From assembly GCF_900209925.1 (NCBI RefSeq), contig NZ_LT907978.1, positions 989,219-1,053,218 of the forward strand: DNA of 64,000 nt, in the 5' to 3' direction. The translations under genes were made by a program, and so were the position numbers. This stretch comes from Anaerobutyricum hallii. GTDB lineage: Bacteria; Bacillota; Clostridia; Lachnospirales; Lachnospiraceae. This document shows positions 47,211-57,141 of this stretch, one piece after another. Positions within the stretch are counted from its first letter, which is position 1. Every line of letters starts with the position of its first letter. Under the pieces are notes generated by a model. It was not told the origin of the DNA, made no database searches, and was given only the letters and a program-made list of their open reading frames with translations.

Positions 47211-47342
47211 ATAATACTTTTTACATGGGATTCCTCCCGGTACCATGATGATAGAAGGCTGGATTTCCGCTTCTAATGAATTAAATCATAAGATTATTTT
47301 CTGTGAATATATTTTAATAAATATGTTTGCAGGGAGGATGTT

Positions 47343-47945
47343 ATGTATTATACGATTGAAGGCAAAAGAGTTCTTGGGATTTTGTATATAGCAGGATTGA
47401 TAACGGGAACGCTTTTTTTTAATATTACGATGAAAATGCAGATATTTAAACTATCTGATTTTCTTGATTTTACAGAGTATATGAAGATGTTAGAAAATAT
47501 AGATTTATCTACATTTTGTTCGTATGTATTTTTTGTACGTTTCAGACAGTTAATATTATTTTTTATTGGTCTGTTTTTGTTTTCGCCATATATTGTTTTT
47601 TGTCTTCTGGATTATATAACATCAATATTTATTGGAATATTGCTTTCTGTTATGGTATTAAAATATGGTTGGACAGGCATGATCGGAGGAGTCTGCTTTT
47701 TATTTCCACAATATGTTTTTTATGGTATGATTTTTATTATCATATATATTTACTTGTTCCGAAATGCGGTCATTGGAAATTTTTATATGGCTATTTCAAG
47801 GGGAAGGCATGGGAATTCGCAAACCTTACTTAAAGACAGGATTATCATAACTTTACTTATAATAGGATTGTTTTTTGTAGGATGTTACCTAGAGGCATAC
47901 ATAAGTCCTCTGATATTAAAAAAGATTTTTAGTATTTTTCCATAG
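47343..47945 (+). CDS. SpoIIM-like integral membrane protein
   Basis: 200 residues with about five hydrophobic spans and a short cytoplasmic loop rich in Gly/Arg (about 152-165). The layout and the end (VGCYLEAYISPLIL) resemble stage II sporulation protein M, a subunit of the engulfment machinery that works with SpoIID and SpoIIP. A good GGGAGG site lies 5 bases before the ATG. Identification is by overall pattern only; an unrelated small membrane protein is possible. Confidence 0.6.
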   Translation: MYYTIEGKRVLGILYIAGLITGTLFFNITMKMQIFKLSDFLDFTEYMKMLENIDLSTFCSYVFFVRFRQLILFFIGLFLFSPYIVFCLLDYITSIFIGILLSVMVLKYGWTGMIGGVCFLFPQYVFYGMIFIIIYIYLFRNAVIGNFYMAISRGRHGNSQTLLKDRIIITLLIIGLFFVGCYLEAYISPLILKKIFSIFP

Positions 47946-48004
47946 GATTTTGCTGAGGTATGGAAAATATAAAGATTTTCATGTATAATAATAAATTAAC
48001 GTAG

Positions 48005-48026
48005 AATCCTGTAAGTTAGGATTTTT
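48005..48026 (+). other. Small hairpin with T-run before the xdh cluster
   Basis: AATCCT (48005-48010) and AGGATT (48018-48023) form a 6-bp stem with five T at the end. It could be a weak attenuator. TATAAT at 47984-47989 may be the -10 of a promoter. Confidence 0.35.
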
Positions 48027-48063
48027 CTTGTAGGCAGATAATAAAATACAAAGGAGAGTTAAA

Positions 48064-48849
48064 GTGCACACAATAAGAAATTATATTATGGCAGAGTCTC
48101 TCGAACAGGCGTGGGAACTGAACCAAAAAGGAAGAAACAATGTCATTATTGGTGGAAACCTGTGGCTGAAGATGGGAAACAGAAATATTTTAAATGCGAT
48201 TGATTTATCTACACTTGGATTAGATTGTATAGAAGAAGACGAGAGTGGATTTCGAATCGGATGTATGGCAACATTACGTGACATTGAGATGCATGAGGGA
48301 TTGAATAAAGAGTTTCAGGATTTATTTAAAGAAGCAGTTCGTCACATTGTTGGGGTGCAGTTTAGAAATTGTGCGACAGTAGGTGGAAGTATTTTTCCGA
48401 AACTAGGCTTTTCAGATGTTCTGACTGCATTTTTAGCATGTGATACACAGGTTATCCTCTATAAAAAAGGAGAAGTTTCATTAAGAGAATTTATTTATAT
48501 GCCATTAGATAACGACATTTTGACACATATCTATGTGAAAAAGGACGGAAGAAAGACTGCATATGAAAGTTTTAGAATGACAGAAACCGATTTTCCAACA
48601 CTGACCTGTGCGATGGCCATGGTAGATGGTCGTTTTGAAACAGTCCTTGGTGCAAGACCAAAACATGCAGAGGTAGTAATTGATGAGGAACTGGCAGATT
48701 CTTTATCGAAAGAAGATGTAGCATCATATGCCAAGAGAGTAATCGATAAACTTCAGTATGGCAGCAATATCCGAGGAAGCAAACAGTATAGAAAGCAGTT
48801 GTCAAAAGTATTGATTAGCCGTTGTATTTCCCGGCTTACGGAGGAATAG
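48064..48849 (+). CDS. Xanthine-dehydrogenase-type FAD subunit
   Basis: FAD-binding (medium) subunit of a molybdenum hydroxylase, 261 residues. The N-terminus binds FAD (NVIIGGNLWLKM), followed by VQFRNCATVGGSIFPKLGFSD and a C-terminal CO-dehydrogenase-flavoprotein type domain (about 170-260). The start is GTG, supported by AAAGGAG. It leads a three-subunit cluster: the 2Fe-2S gene follows after four bases. Confidence 0.93.
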   Translation: MHTIRNYIMAESLEQAWELNQKGRNNVIIGGNLWLKMGNRNILNAIDLSTLGLDCIEEDESGFRIGCMATLRDIEMHEGLNKEFQDLFKEAVRHIVGVQFRNCATVGGSIFPKLGFSDVLTAFLACDTQVILYKKGEVSLREFIYMPLDNDILTHIYVKKDGRKTAYESFRMTETDFPTLTCAMAMVDGRFETVLGARPKHAEVVIDEELADSLSKEDVASYAKRVIDKLQYGSNIRGSKQYRKQLSKVLISRCISRLTEE

Positions 48850-48853
48850 ACAG

Positions 48854-49306
48854 ATGATAATAGAGTTATTTATAAATGAAAAGAAGATTCAGGCAGAGAC
48901 AACCCCGGATCAGATGCTGTTAGACTTTTTAAGAGAACAGGGTTATAAGAGCATGAAAAGAGGCTGCGATACAGGAAACTGTGGGCTTTGTACGGTATGG
49001 ATGGATGAAAAACCGGTTCTTTCCTGCAGTATTCCGGCAGCGAGAGCAGCAGGACATAAGATTACAACATTAGAAGGTGTACAGGAAGAGGCAGCAGAAT
49101 TTTCAGATTATCTTGCGAAGGAAGGAGCAGATCAATGTGGTTACTGCAGTCCGGGAATGATAATGAATGTACTGGCTTTAAAACGAGAAATTCCGAATCC
49201 GACAATGCAGCAGGTAAAGGAATATTTAGCTGGTAATTTATGTAGATGTACGGGATATCAGGGTCAGTATCGTGCCCTTGCAAAATATTTTGGAGTGGAG
49301 GAATAA
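48854..49306 (+). CDS. Xanthine-dehydrogenase-type 2Fe-2S subunit
   Basis: Small electron-transfer subunit of 150 residues with two 2Fe-2S clusters. The plant-ferredoxin type site is Cys38, Cys43, Cys46 and Cys58; the second, in the C-terminal helical part, is Cys95, Cys98 (QCGYCSPGM) and Cys130, Cys132 (NLCRCTGYQ). Electrons pass from molybdenum through these to FAD. It ends eight bases before the molybdenum subunit ATG. Confidence 0.95.
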   Translation: MIIELFINEKKIQAETTPDQMLLDFLREQGYKSMKRGCDTGNCGLCTVWMDEKPVLSCSIPAARAAGHKITTLEGVQEEAAEFSDYLAKEGADQCGYCSPGMIMNVLALKREIPNPTMQQVKEYLAGNLCRCTGYQGQYRALAKYFGVEE

Positions 49307-49314
49307 TACAAAAG

Positions 49315-51609
49315 ATGGAAAATACCAGATTTGTAAATAAAGCAATCGTAAAAAAAGATGCACAGGCTCTTCTTTCCGGCCGCCCGGTATATACAGATGA
49401 TATTGCCCCGGCGGATTGTCTGGTGGTGAAGTTATTAAGAAGTCCTCATGCGCATGCCTGGATTGAAGATATTTCTGTGGATGCAGCATTAAAAGTTCCT
49501 GGAATCGAAGCGGTTTTTACTTATAAAGATGTACCAGAGAAAAGATATACCCAGGCAGGACAGACTTTCCCTGAGCCAAGCCCGGATGACAGACTTATTC
49601 TTGATCAGCATATTCGATATAACGGTGATCCGGTTGCGATTATTGCCGGAAAAGATGAGAACTGCGTAAATCAGGCTATGAAGAGAATTAAGGTAAAATA
49701 TAAAGTATTAGAACCAATTCTTGATTTTACGAAGGCAATTGATAATCCAATCATTATTCATCCGGAAGATAATTATGTAGTCAAGAGTAATATCGGAAAC
49801 GATGTAAAGAGAAATATCTGTGCTTCTCAGTGCAGAGGTAATGGTGATATTGATAAAGTACTCTCAGAATGTGAGTATATTATTGATCGGACCTATCATA
49901 CAAAGGCAGTGAGCCAGGCGATGATGGAAGTATTTTGTGCCTTTACTTCTATTGATATTTACGGAAGAATCAAGGTAATATCCTCTACACAGATTCCGTT
50001 TCATGCAAGAAGAATCGTTGCCAGAGGATTAAATATTCCGAAATCCAAGGTCAGAGTGGTAAAACCGCGAATTGGTGGAGGATTTGGCGCAAAACAGACG
50101 GCGGTAGTAGAAATTTATCCGGCATTTGTAACTTATAAAACTGGAAAGCCGGCTAAAATAGTATTTACAAGAGAAGAATGTTTTATTCATGGTTCACCAA
50201 GACATGAGATGCAGGTACATGTACGATTAGGAGCAGATAAAAACGGAAGAATTCGGGGAATAGATTTATCTACACTCTCTAATACCGGTGCATTTGGAGA
50301 ACATGGTCCGACAACCGTAGATTTATCAGGTACGAAGTCATTATCTTTATACAATATGGAAGCTTTCCGCTTCAAGACCGAGGTTGTTTATACGAATGTA
50401 GTGTCTGCCGGAGCTTATCGTGGTTACGGGGCAACGCAGGGGATTTTTGCAGTAGAATCTGCTGTGAACGAACTGGCACATGAATTAAATATGGATCCGG
50501 TTAAGATTCGTGAAATGAATATGGTAAAAGAAGGCGACGTTTTAACGAATTATTTTGGAGAAGTAACAAAGTCTTGTAATCTTGATAAATGTGTCGCTAA
50601 AGTAAAAGAAATGATTGGATGGGATGAAAAGTATCCTTATGTGAAAACGGGTCCGCATACGGTTCGTTCTGTAGGAATGGCTATGGCAATGCAGGGTTCC
50701 GGTATAGGTGGTCTGGATGTAGGATCTGTTCAGCTTAAGTTAAATGATGATGGATTTTACACATTAATGATTGGATGTTCTGATATGGGAACCGGTTGTG
50801 ATACTATTCTTGCACAGATGGCAGCGGATGGTCTTGGCTGTGATATGGATAACATCATTGTTCGTGGAGTAGATACCGATCAGTCGCCATATGATAGTGG
50901 TTCCTATGCTTCAAGTACAACGTATGTTACCGGTGGTGCAGTTGTAAAGGCATGTGAATCCATGAGAAAGAGAATCTGTGAGGAAGCAGCTGCAATTATG
51001 GGACTAAAGTCAGGCGAAGTAGATTTTGATGGAGAGACGATCAGCGAGAATGATAATCCAGAACACAGCATGACATTATCTGATCTGATTACAAGTTTAG
51101 AAGCAGGGAAGGGACGAATAATCGAAGTGACGGAGTCTCATACTTCACCAGTTTCACCACCACCATTTATGGCAGGAGCCGCAGAGATTGAAGTGGACTT
51201 AGAAACCGGAAAGATTACTCCAATTAATTACGTAGCTGCCGTAGACTGTGGAACCGTTATCAATACGAACCTTGCACGTATACAGACAGAAGGTGGTATT
51301 GTGCAGGGAATGGGAATGACTCTGTATGAAGATGTGCAGTATACAGAGGCAGGAAAGATGAAGAATCGAAACTTTATGTCCTATAAGATTCCTACACGAC
51401 TTGATATGGGCAGTATCAGCGTGGAATTTGAGAGCAGTTATGAGCAAACCGGTCCTTATGGAGCAAAGTCTATCGGAGAGATTGTAATCAATACACCGGC
51501 ACCGGCAATTGCGGATGCAGTATATAATGCGACAGGACTTCGTTTCCGAACCCTTCCAATTACAGCGGAACAGGTTATGATGGGACTTCTAGAAAGAGAA
51601 GAAGAATAG
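49315..51609 (+). CDS. Molybdenum hydroxylase catalytic subunit (selenium-dependent xanthine-dehydrogenase type)
   Basis: Large subunit binding the Mo cofactor, 764 residues. The ATG at 49315 is preferred over a start 69 bases upstream because it has a GTGGAGG site and the upstream part overlaps the 2Fe-2S gene. Landmarks are KPRIGGGFGAKQ, AGAYRGYGATQG and, near the end, GPYGAKSIGE with the catalytic Glu. No selenocysteine codon is used; any selenium would be a labile Mo ligand. The neighbours yqeB and yqeC support that reading. Purine hydroxylation is likely but not proven. Confidence 0.9.
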   Translation: MENTRFVNKAIVKKDAQALLSGRPVYTDDIAPADCLVVKLLRSPHAHAWIEDISVDAALKVPGIEAVFTYKDVPEKRYTQAGQTFPEPSPDDRLILDQHIRYNGDPVAIIAGKDENCVNQAMKRIKVKYKVLEPILDFTKAIDNPIIIHPEDNYVVKSNIGNDVKRNICASQCRGNGDIDKVLSECEYIIDRTYHTKAVSQAMMEVFCAFTSIDIYGRIKVISSTQIPFHARRIVARGLNIPKSKVRVVKPRIGGGFGAKQTAVVEIYPAFVTYKTGKPAKIVFTREECFIHGSPRHEMQVHVRLGADKNGRIRGIDLSTLSNTGAFGEHGPTTVDLSGTKSLSLYNMEAFRFKTEVVYTNVVSAGAYRGYGATQGIFAVESAVNELAHELNMDPVKIREMNMVKEGDVLTNYFGEVTKSCNLDKCVAKVKEMIGWDEKYPYVKTGPHTVRSVGMAMAMQGSGIGGLDVGSVQLKLNDDGFYTLMIGCSDMGTGCDTILAQMAADGLGCDMDNIIVRGVDTDQSPYDSGSYASSTTYVTGGAVVKACESMRKRICEEAAAIMGLKSGEVDFDGETISENDNPEHSMTLSDLITSLEAGKGRIIEVTESHTSPVSPPPFMAGAAEIEVDLETGKITPINYVAAVDCGTVINTNLARIQTEGGIVQGMGMTLYEDVQYTEAGKMKNRNFMSYKIPTRLDMGSISVEFESSYEQTGPYGAKSIGEIVINTPAPAIADAVYNATGLRFRTLPITAEQVMMGLLEREEE

Positions 51610-51613
51610 AGGA

Positions 51614-52222
51614 ATGGAGAGACGTATAGCTGTCGTACTCATGGCTTCGGGTTACAGTGAACGATTTGGTTCAAATAAACTATTAGAACCGTTCGGGAAT
51701 CGATGCCTTTTTACTTATGCCGTAGATTTGGCATATGCATCTGATGCAGCAATGAAAATTATTGTAACGAGATATGAGCCGATTAAGCATTATGTAAAAG
51801 AAAATGCCCCGAAGATGGATATTGTATGGAATGCCCATCCGGAACGTGGAATTTCAGAATCCATTCATTTGGGAATTCATCATTTGAGACAGTCAAAAGA
51901 TTACGAAAAATATGCCGGTTGCTGCTTTATGGTCTGTGATCAGCCGTTATTGCAAAAACAAAGTTTGCAAAAGCTTTTTGAAAGCTTTTACAGAAATCCA
52001 GAAGGAATCCATATGTGTGTAACAAAAGAAAGAGAAGGAAATCCCGTAATATTTCCTAAAATCCTATTTGAAGAACTGATGGCATTAGAAGGGGATAAGG
52101 GAGGTAAGCGGATTGCAAAAGAACATCCGGAAATGATATATAAAGTTTATGTTACTGAGCAGGAATTATCAGATATGGATTATCAAGAGGATAAAATAAA
52201 TTTGGAAAAAAACATAATATGA
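51614..52222 (+). CDS. MobA/MocA-like nucleotidyltransferase
   Basis: Probable molybdopterin nucleotidyltransferase that attaches CMP or GMP to the cofactor. 202 residues. The N-terminal signature is [20 protein letters not shown]; the metal-binding part is [11 protein letters not shown]. It starts four bases after the Mo-subunit stop. Which nucleotide it transfers cannot be read off, but in this gene context CTP is the usual expectation. Confidence 0.85.
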   Translation: MERRIAVVLMASGYSERFGSNKLLEPFGNRCLFTYAVDLAYASDAAMKIIVTRYEPIKHYVKENAPKMDIVWNAHPERGISESIHLGIHHLRQSKDYEKYAGCCFMVCDQPLLQKQSLQKLFESFYRNPEGIHMCVTKEREGNPVIFPKILFEELMALEGDKGGKRIAKEHPEMIYKVYVTEQELSDMDYQEDKINLEKNII

Positions 52223-52232
52223 GGTGGAAAAA

Positions 52233-52856
52233 GTGAAATTATTGGAAGAAAGAATAAAAAAAGACGGAAAAGCACTGGGAAAAACAGTATTAAAAGTAGA
52301 TAGTTTTATTAATCATCAGGTAGATTCCGAATTTATGGATGCACTCGGAAAAGATTTTGCAGAGCATTTTAAAGAGTACGGAATTACAAAAGTATTTACT
52401 ATTGAAAGTTCAGGAATTGCTCCTGCATTGATGACAGCAAAATATCTGGATGTTCCTATGGTCATTTTAAAGAAACAGACTTCCAAAATTTTAAACGGAA
52501 AAGTATATCAGACAAGAGTAACTTCCTTTACAAAAGGAACAAGCTATGAACTGACCTTATATCAGGATTATATTGATCAAAACGATAAAGTTTTATTAAT
52601 TGATGATTTCCTTGCAAATGGAGAAGCAGCTATGGGAGCCAGCCGCCTCATAAAAGAATCCGGTGCAGATTTAACCGGGATTGGAATATTGATTGAAAAG
52701 TCTTTCCAGAAGGGAAGAAAAAGATTGGAAGATGCTGGATATTATGTTTACTCTCAAGCAAGAGTCGGTCGTCTTGACAAAGATCTTATTGAATTTTTGC
52801 CAGAAGATGCACCAGTCTTAGAAGGAGTAGATGAACAAGAGTTATTAGATAAGTAG
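52233..52856 (+). CDS. xpt: Xanthine phosphoribosyltransferase
   Basis: Converts xanthine and PRPP to XMP. The GTG at 52233 is chosen because the GAGGTGG site lies just before it and the protein then starts [16 protein letters not shown], the normal Xpt start. 207 residues. Motifs are [13 protein letters not shown], the PRPP region [13 protein letters not shown] and [15 protein letters not shown]. Last gene of the cluster; its stop abuts a terminator stem. It would salvage the xanthine handled by the hydroxylase. Confidence 0.94.
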   Translation: MKLLEERIKKDGKALGKTVLKVDSFINHQVDSEFMDALGKDFAEHFKEYGITKVFTIESSGIAPALMTAKYLDVPMVILKKQTSKILNGKVYQTRVTSFTKGTSYELTLYQDYIDQNDKVLLIDDFLANGEAAMGASRLIKESGADLTGIGILIEKSFQKGRKRLEDAGYYVYSQARVGRLDKDLIEFLPEDAPVLEGVDEQELLDK

Positions 52857-52921
52857 TAATTTGCCGCAGGCAAGACGGACATTTCTCTCTTTGGAGGTGT
52901 TAGCTTGCCTGCGGCAAATTA
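52857..52921. terminator. Bidirectional terminator between xpt and yqeC
   Basis: An 18-bp perfect stem joins 52857-52874 with 52904-52921 around a 29-nt loop. It fills exactly the space between the two stop codons. Confidence 0.92.
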
Positions 52922-53755
52922 TTACTTAATAATATATTTGTTTTTCAGGGAAAGAATATGACAGGAAATTCCCTCATCTCTTATTTTATTTCTCAATGTA
53001 ATCATTTCCGCGAGAGCTTTTTCGTCGAGAACATCCGCCTGATTAAAAACAATACAAAATTTTTCGGAAGAAATATTTTTCCGAAGCCCATTTTCAGAAA
53101 GACATAGCCAGTATAAAAAGTCTGTAGTGATGTTGTGTGTGGTTTGTGGCAGTTTCGTGAAATTATTTTGTGAAGAAAAATTTTTTTGAGTAAAAATGAG
53201 TTTTGGAAGGAGTTCGTAACGAAAAAGCATCTCTTTTATTGGTTTTCCAAGACAGGATAGTCCAATTACGCCGATAATGGTATCTGTCTTTGGGAAAAAA
53301 ACAGGTTCTCCATCTTTAGGAAGTTTGATCGGAAATCTTTTAGAACCATCGCCTTCGCATAAAATACGCAGAGAAATATTAGAATATTTTCGTGAAAATA
53401 GGGAAAGTTTTTTCATAAAGTTTATAGACGGACTTTTCCATTTGACTTTATTATATATCTTTTTTTCAGGAATTCCTAAAGCGGCAAGAGGTAAAATATC
53501 TTCCTCTAAATTCATAAAAAAGGAGGTTATCTGTTCTAAATTCTCTTCTTCAATGCAAGCTTTACTGGGAAGGAAGTCTGGCTTCATAATATGCGTTGTT
53601 GTAGTAAGAAGTGTTGGGATTCTCTGTTTTGCAAATTCTATGCCCAGAGTATTCATAAGAGAGGTCTTGCCACCCCCACCGACAAAGGTTAAGATATGGC
53701 TGTCAGTAAGACCGAGAAGAGAAGAAAGGTTATGGTTAAAAAAATTTTTTTTCAA
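52922..53755 (-). CDS. yqeC: Selenium cofactor biosynthesis protein YqeC
   Basis: Accessory protein of selenium-dependent molybdenum hydroxylases; role inferred from co-occurrence, mechanism unknown. 277 residues with a P-loop, FVGGGGKTSLMNTL (about 25-38), then LLTTTTHIMKP. The start is TTG at 53755, supported by GGGAG eight bases before it on the minus strand. Opposite in direction to yqeB. Confidence 0.88.
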   Translation of the reverse strand: MKKNFFNHNLSSLLGLTDSHILTFVGGGGKTSLMNTLGIEFAKQRIPTLLTTTTHIMKPDFLPSKACIEEENLEQITSFFMNLEEDILPLAALGIPEKKIYNKVKWKSPSINFMKKLSLFSRKYSNISLRILCEGDGSKRFPIKLPKDGEPVFFPKTDTIIGVIGLSCLGKPIKEMLFRYELLPKLIFTQKNFSSQNNFTKLPQTTHNITTDFLYWLCLSENGLRKNISSEKFCIVFNQADVLDEKALAEMITLRNKIRDEGISCHILSLKNKYIIK

Positions 53756-53802
53756 ATATAAAGCTCCCTTGCGAAAAAATTAATAAAATAAAAAATGATT
53801 TT

Positions 53803-53828
53803 TCAAATATTCATAATCAAATATTTGA
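53803..53828. promoter_or_regulatory. Inverted repeat between yqeC and yqeB, operator-like
   Basis: TCAAATATT (53803-53811) and AATATTTGA (53820-53828) are perfect 9-bp arms spaced by 8 bases. It lies in the AT-rich 236-base divergent gap and could bind a dimeric regulator of both genes. Confidence 0.45.
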
Positions 53829-53991
53829 CCTGGATTTCGTTCGATAGTATATTTAATATTGCTTAAACATGATTCCGTTCTGTGACGGATAGTTAGAAAC
53901 AGATTTGTGTATCCTGATATAGTATATAATATATCACACACAGAATGGAAAGAGAATATTTTTCACAAAGAGAAAATACGAGGAAAGAGAA

Positions 53992-54804
53992 ATGCATACA
54001 TTTGAAGAATGGAAGAAAAAATTAATCATAGTCCGCGGTGGCGGAGATATTGCCACAGGTACGATCTATAAATTACATCAGAGCAGGTTTTCTGTATTGG
54101 TATTGGAAATTGCGAATCCAAGCTGTATTCGCCGGACAATCAGTTTTTGCGAAGCAGTTTTTGATAAAGAAGTAGAAGTGGAAGGTGTAATTGCAAAACG
54201 GGCAGATTCATTAGAAGAGGCGTTTGCAATTTATGAACAGGGACAGATTCCGGTGATGATTGATGAAAATGGAAGTACAATAGAGACTCTGCATCCTCCA
54301 GTAGTCGTAGATGCTATTCTGGCCAAAAGAAACCTTGGAACAAAGATAACGGATGCTCCGGCAGTTATAGGAATTGGTCCGGGGTTTTGCGCAGGGAAAG
54401 ATGTAGATGCAGTAATTGAAACGCAAAGAGGCCACAATCTTGGAAGAGTCATCTATGAAGGAGAAGCAGCTCCGAATACCGGAATTCCTGGAATGATCGC
54501 AGGTTATGCGAAAGAAAGAGTCATTCATGCCCCGGCGGCAGGGAATCTGCATATCTTAAAACAGATAGGTGAAATAGTACAGGCAGGGGATACGATTGCA
54601 GATATAGAAGGTACCCCGGTAAAAACAGTGATAGGAGGAGTTCTTCGTGGTATGATCCGGGAAGGATATCCGGTAAAAAAAGGATTAAAAATTGCTGATG
54701 TCGATCCTCGTGTAAAAGAACAGGAGAACTGTTATCATATATCTGATAAAGCAAGATGTGTTGCTGGAGGAGTATTGGAAGCAATCTTACATTTATCAAA
54801 ATAG
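53992..54804 (+). CDS. yqeB: Selenium-dependent molybdenum hydroxylase accessory protein YqeB
   Basis: Member of the EF2563 family that co-occurs with SelD and selenium-dependent molybdenum hydroxylases. 270 residues. It has an N-terminal dinucleotide-like VRGGGDIATGTIYKLHQSRF, then IGIGPGFCAGKDVDAVIETQ, NTGIPGMIAGYAKERV and the C-terminal CVAGGVLEAIL. The exact reaction is unknown. AGGAAAGAG precedes the ATG. Confidence 0.9.
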   Translation: MHTFEEWKKKLIIVRGGGDIATGTIYKLHQSRFSVLVLEIANPSCIRRTISFCEAVFDKEVEVEGVIAKRADSLEEAFAIYEQGQIPVMIDENGSTIETLHPPVVVDAILAKRNLGTKITDAPAVIGIGPGFCAGKDVDAVIETQRGHNLGRVIYEGEAAPNTGIPGMIAGYAKERVIHAPAAGNLHILKQIGEIVQAGDTIADIEGTPVKTVIGGVLRGMIREGYPVKKGLKIADVDPRVKEQENCYHISDKARCVAGGVLEAILHLSK

Positions 54805-55010
54805 GCGGATGAACTCAAAAACACGAATTTCTATTTCATTTCAAAAACAGAAAACCGGAACTTGGTATTTTACTTTTATTTTACGGGACTGCTTTCTCAG
54901 ATTTTACTTTCCTGTGTTATCATAGCCCAGTTATCAGATATAAGGGATAAATATATCAGATATGAGGAGATTCAGAGAGAAAATATGATTTTTATGGAGG
55001 AAATTGATAA

Positions 55011-57059
55011 ATGAGTCAGCAGGTATATATGAACAGGGAGTTATCCTGGTTAAAGTTTAATGAGAGAGTATTAGAAGAGGCAGAAAATAAAAAGGTGCCA
55101 TTATGTGAACGGCTGACGTTTGCTTCTATTTATCAGAGTAATTTGGATGAGTTTTTCCGAGTGAGAGTAGGATCTTTGATTGATCAGATGCTTCTTGGTG
55201 GAAAGATGCGTGATAATAAAACGAAAATGACGGCAAAAGAGCAGATTCAGGCAGTGCTTCATCAGGTAACAAAGTTAAATCGCAGAAAGGATGCGGTTTA
55301 TGAAACCATTATGGGACAGCTTGAGGAGCAGGGAGTCCGAATGGTTGACTTCCGAAAGATTTCAAAGAAAGAAAGCGAATATCTTGAAAGGTATTTTTTA
55401 AGAGAAATTGCGCCAGTGATTTCTCCAACGATTGTAGGAAAAAGACAGCCATTTCCTTTTTTGAAAAATAACGAAATTTATGCGGTTGTAGTATTACAGA
55501 CAAAGAGTGGAAAGGAAAAGCTTGGTATTATTCCATGCAGTAATACAGGATTTAAGAGATTAGTTGAATTACCAACAGCAGGAACTTATATGTTGGTAGA
55601 AGAATTGATCTTACATTATATTCCAAAAGTGTTTGAGCGATATAATATTAAAGCAAAGTCATTGATTCGTGTAACAAGAAATGCAGATATTGATGCAGAT
55701 GCATTATATGATGAAGATCTGGATTACAGGGATTTCATGACGGAATTAATCAAGAGAAGAAAGAAGCTTGCGCCGGTTCGTTTAGAACTCACAAGAGAGA
55801 TGGATGGCGAGATTGTAGATATTTTATGTGATTATTTAGAGCTGGATTCCGATCATGTATTTCAGGTACAGTCTCCGTTAGACCTGTCGTTTGTTTTTGA
55901 AATTCAGGATACACTAAGAAAAGTTCCGGAATTGTTTTACGAAAAAAGAATACCACAAAGATCAGCACAGTTTAAAGAAGATGAATCGATTTTTCCACAG
56001 CTTAAAGAAAAAGATAAATTACTTTCTTATCCTTATGAAAGTATGAAACCATTTCTTAATTTCTTAAGAGAAGCTGCAAATGATAAAGATGTTATTTCTA
56101 TAAAGATGACATTATATCGTGTTGCAAAGCATAGTAAAATTGTAGAGTATCTGATCGATGCAGCGGAAAATGGAAAAGAAGTACTTGTTCTTGTAGAACT
56201 GAAGGCGAGATTTGATGAGGAAAACAATATTGAATGGTCCAGAAGATTAGAGGATGCCGGTTGTCGTGTGATCTATGGATTAGACGGTTACAAAGTACAT
56301 TCAAAGTTATGTCTTGTGACAAGAAAGTCCGAGGGTCAGGTAGAATATTATACACAGATCGGAACAGGAAATTATAATGAAAAAACAGCAAGATTATATA
56401 CAGATTTATCTCTTATGACAGCCAATGTAGAGATTGGAGTTGAAGCAGCAAAAGTATTCCAGGCACTTTCCATGGAAGAGACAGTGGATAATGTAGAGCA
56501 TCTGCTTGTTGCGCCAAGATGTCTTCAGAACAGAATTTTATCAATGATCGATGAGGAAATATCCTATGCTAAAGAAGGAAAGGAAGCATATATCGGTTTG
56601 AAAATGAATTCACTTACCGATAAGAAGATTATTGATAAGCTGATTGAAGCTTCACAGGCAGGAGTAAAGATTGATATGGTAATTCGTGGAATCTGCTGTC
56701 TGATTCCGGGGGTAAAAGGAAAAACAGAGAATATTCAGGTAAGAAGTATTGTTGGCAGATTTCTGGAACATTCTCGTATCTATATTTTTGGAACGCAGGA
56801 AAGAGAAAAAATTTATATTGCATCAGCAGATTTTATGACGAGAAATACATTAAGAAGAGTGGAAGTTGCAGCACCGATTTATGATAAAGATTTAAAGATG
56901 CAGTTAGAAGAAATGTTTATCACAATGCTTAGCGATAACCAAAAAGCAAGACAAGAAGATAGCCATGGAAATTATGAGATTGTGGCAGTGCAGGAAACAC
57001 CGTTAAATTCACAGGAATTTTTCTATGATCAGGCATATATGAATGCACAGAAAATGTAA
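55011..57059 (+). CDS. ppk1: Polyphosphate kinase 1
   Basis: Makes inorganic polyphosphate from ATP and reverses the reaction. 682 residues. N-terminal MNRELSWLKFNERVLEEA; catalytic phospho-His in YKVHSKLCLVTR (His430) and the second conserved His in HSRIYIFG (His587). TGGAGG lies before the ATG. No ppx gene is seen next to it. Confidence 0.97.
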   Translation: MSQQVYMNRELSWLKFNERVLEEAENKKVPLCERLTFASIYQSNLDEFFRVRVGSLIDQMLLGGKMRDNKTKMTAKEQIQAVLHQVTKLNRRKDAVYETIMGQLEEQGVRMVDFRKISKKESEYLERYFLREIAPVISPTIVGKRQPFPFLKNNEIYAVVVLQTKSGKEKLGIIPCSNTGFKRLVELPTAGTYMLVEELILHYIPKVFERYNIKAKSLIRVTRNADIDADALYDEDLDYRDFMTELIKRRKKLAPVRLELTREMDGEIVDILCDYLELDSDHVFQVQSPLDLSFVFEIQDTLRKVPELFYEKRIPQRSAQFKEDESIFPQLKEKDKLLSYPYESMKPFLNFLREAANDKDVISIKMTLYRVAKHSKIVEYLIDAAENGKEVLVLVELKARFDEENNIEWSRRLEDAGCRVIYGLDGYKVHSKLCLVTRKSEGQVEYYTQIGTGNYNEKTARLYTDLSLMTANVEIGVEAAKVFQALSMEETVDNVEHLLVAPRCLQNRILSMIDEEISYAKEGKEAYIGLKMNSLTDKKIIDKLIEASQAGVKIDMVIRGICCLIPGVKGKTENIQVRSIVGRFLEHSRIYIFGTQEREKIYIASADFMTRNTLRRVEVAAPIYDKDLKMQLEEMFITMLSDNQKARQEDSHGNYEIVAVQETPLNSQEFFYDQAYMNAQKM

Positions 57060-57141
57060 GTCTTACGATCGTAATTTTGTGTGTTGCTTATTTTAAAAAG
57101 AAAAAGATGTTGTAAAAAAAGAAATAAAAAAAGAAACATTT

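Noticed and set aside
47516-47833. 105-codon ORF in another frame of the SpoIIM-like gene
   Set aside because: Cys/aromatic-rich product with no ribosome site, typical of a shadow of a membrane gene.
49246-49314. Upstream start of the Mo subunit gene
   Set aside because: It would overlap the 2Fe-2S gene and has no ribosome site; the ATG at 49315 has GGAGG.
52100-52232. Guanine/xanthine riboswitch before xpt
   Set aside because: xpt follows the nucleotidyltransferase gene by ten bases and there is no room for an aptamer.
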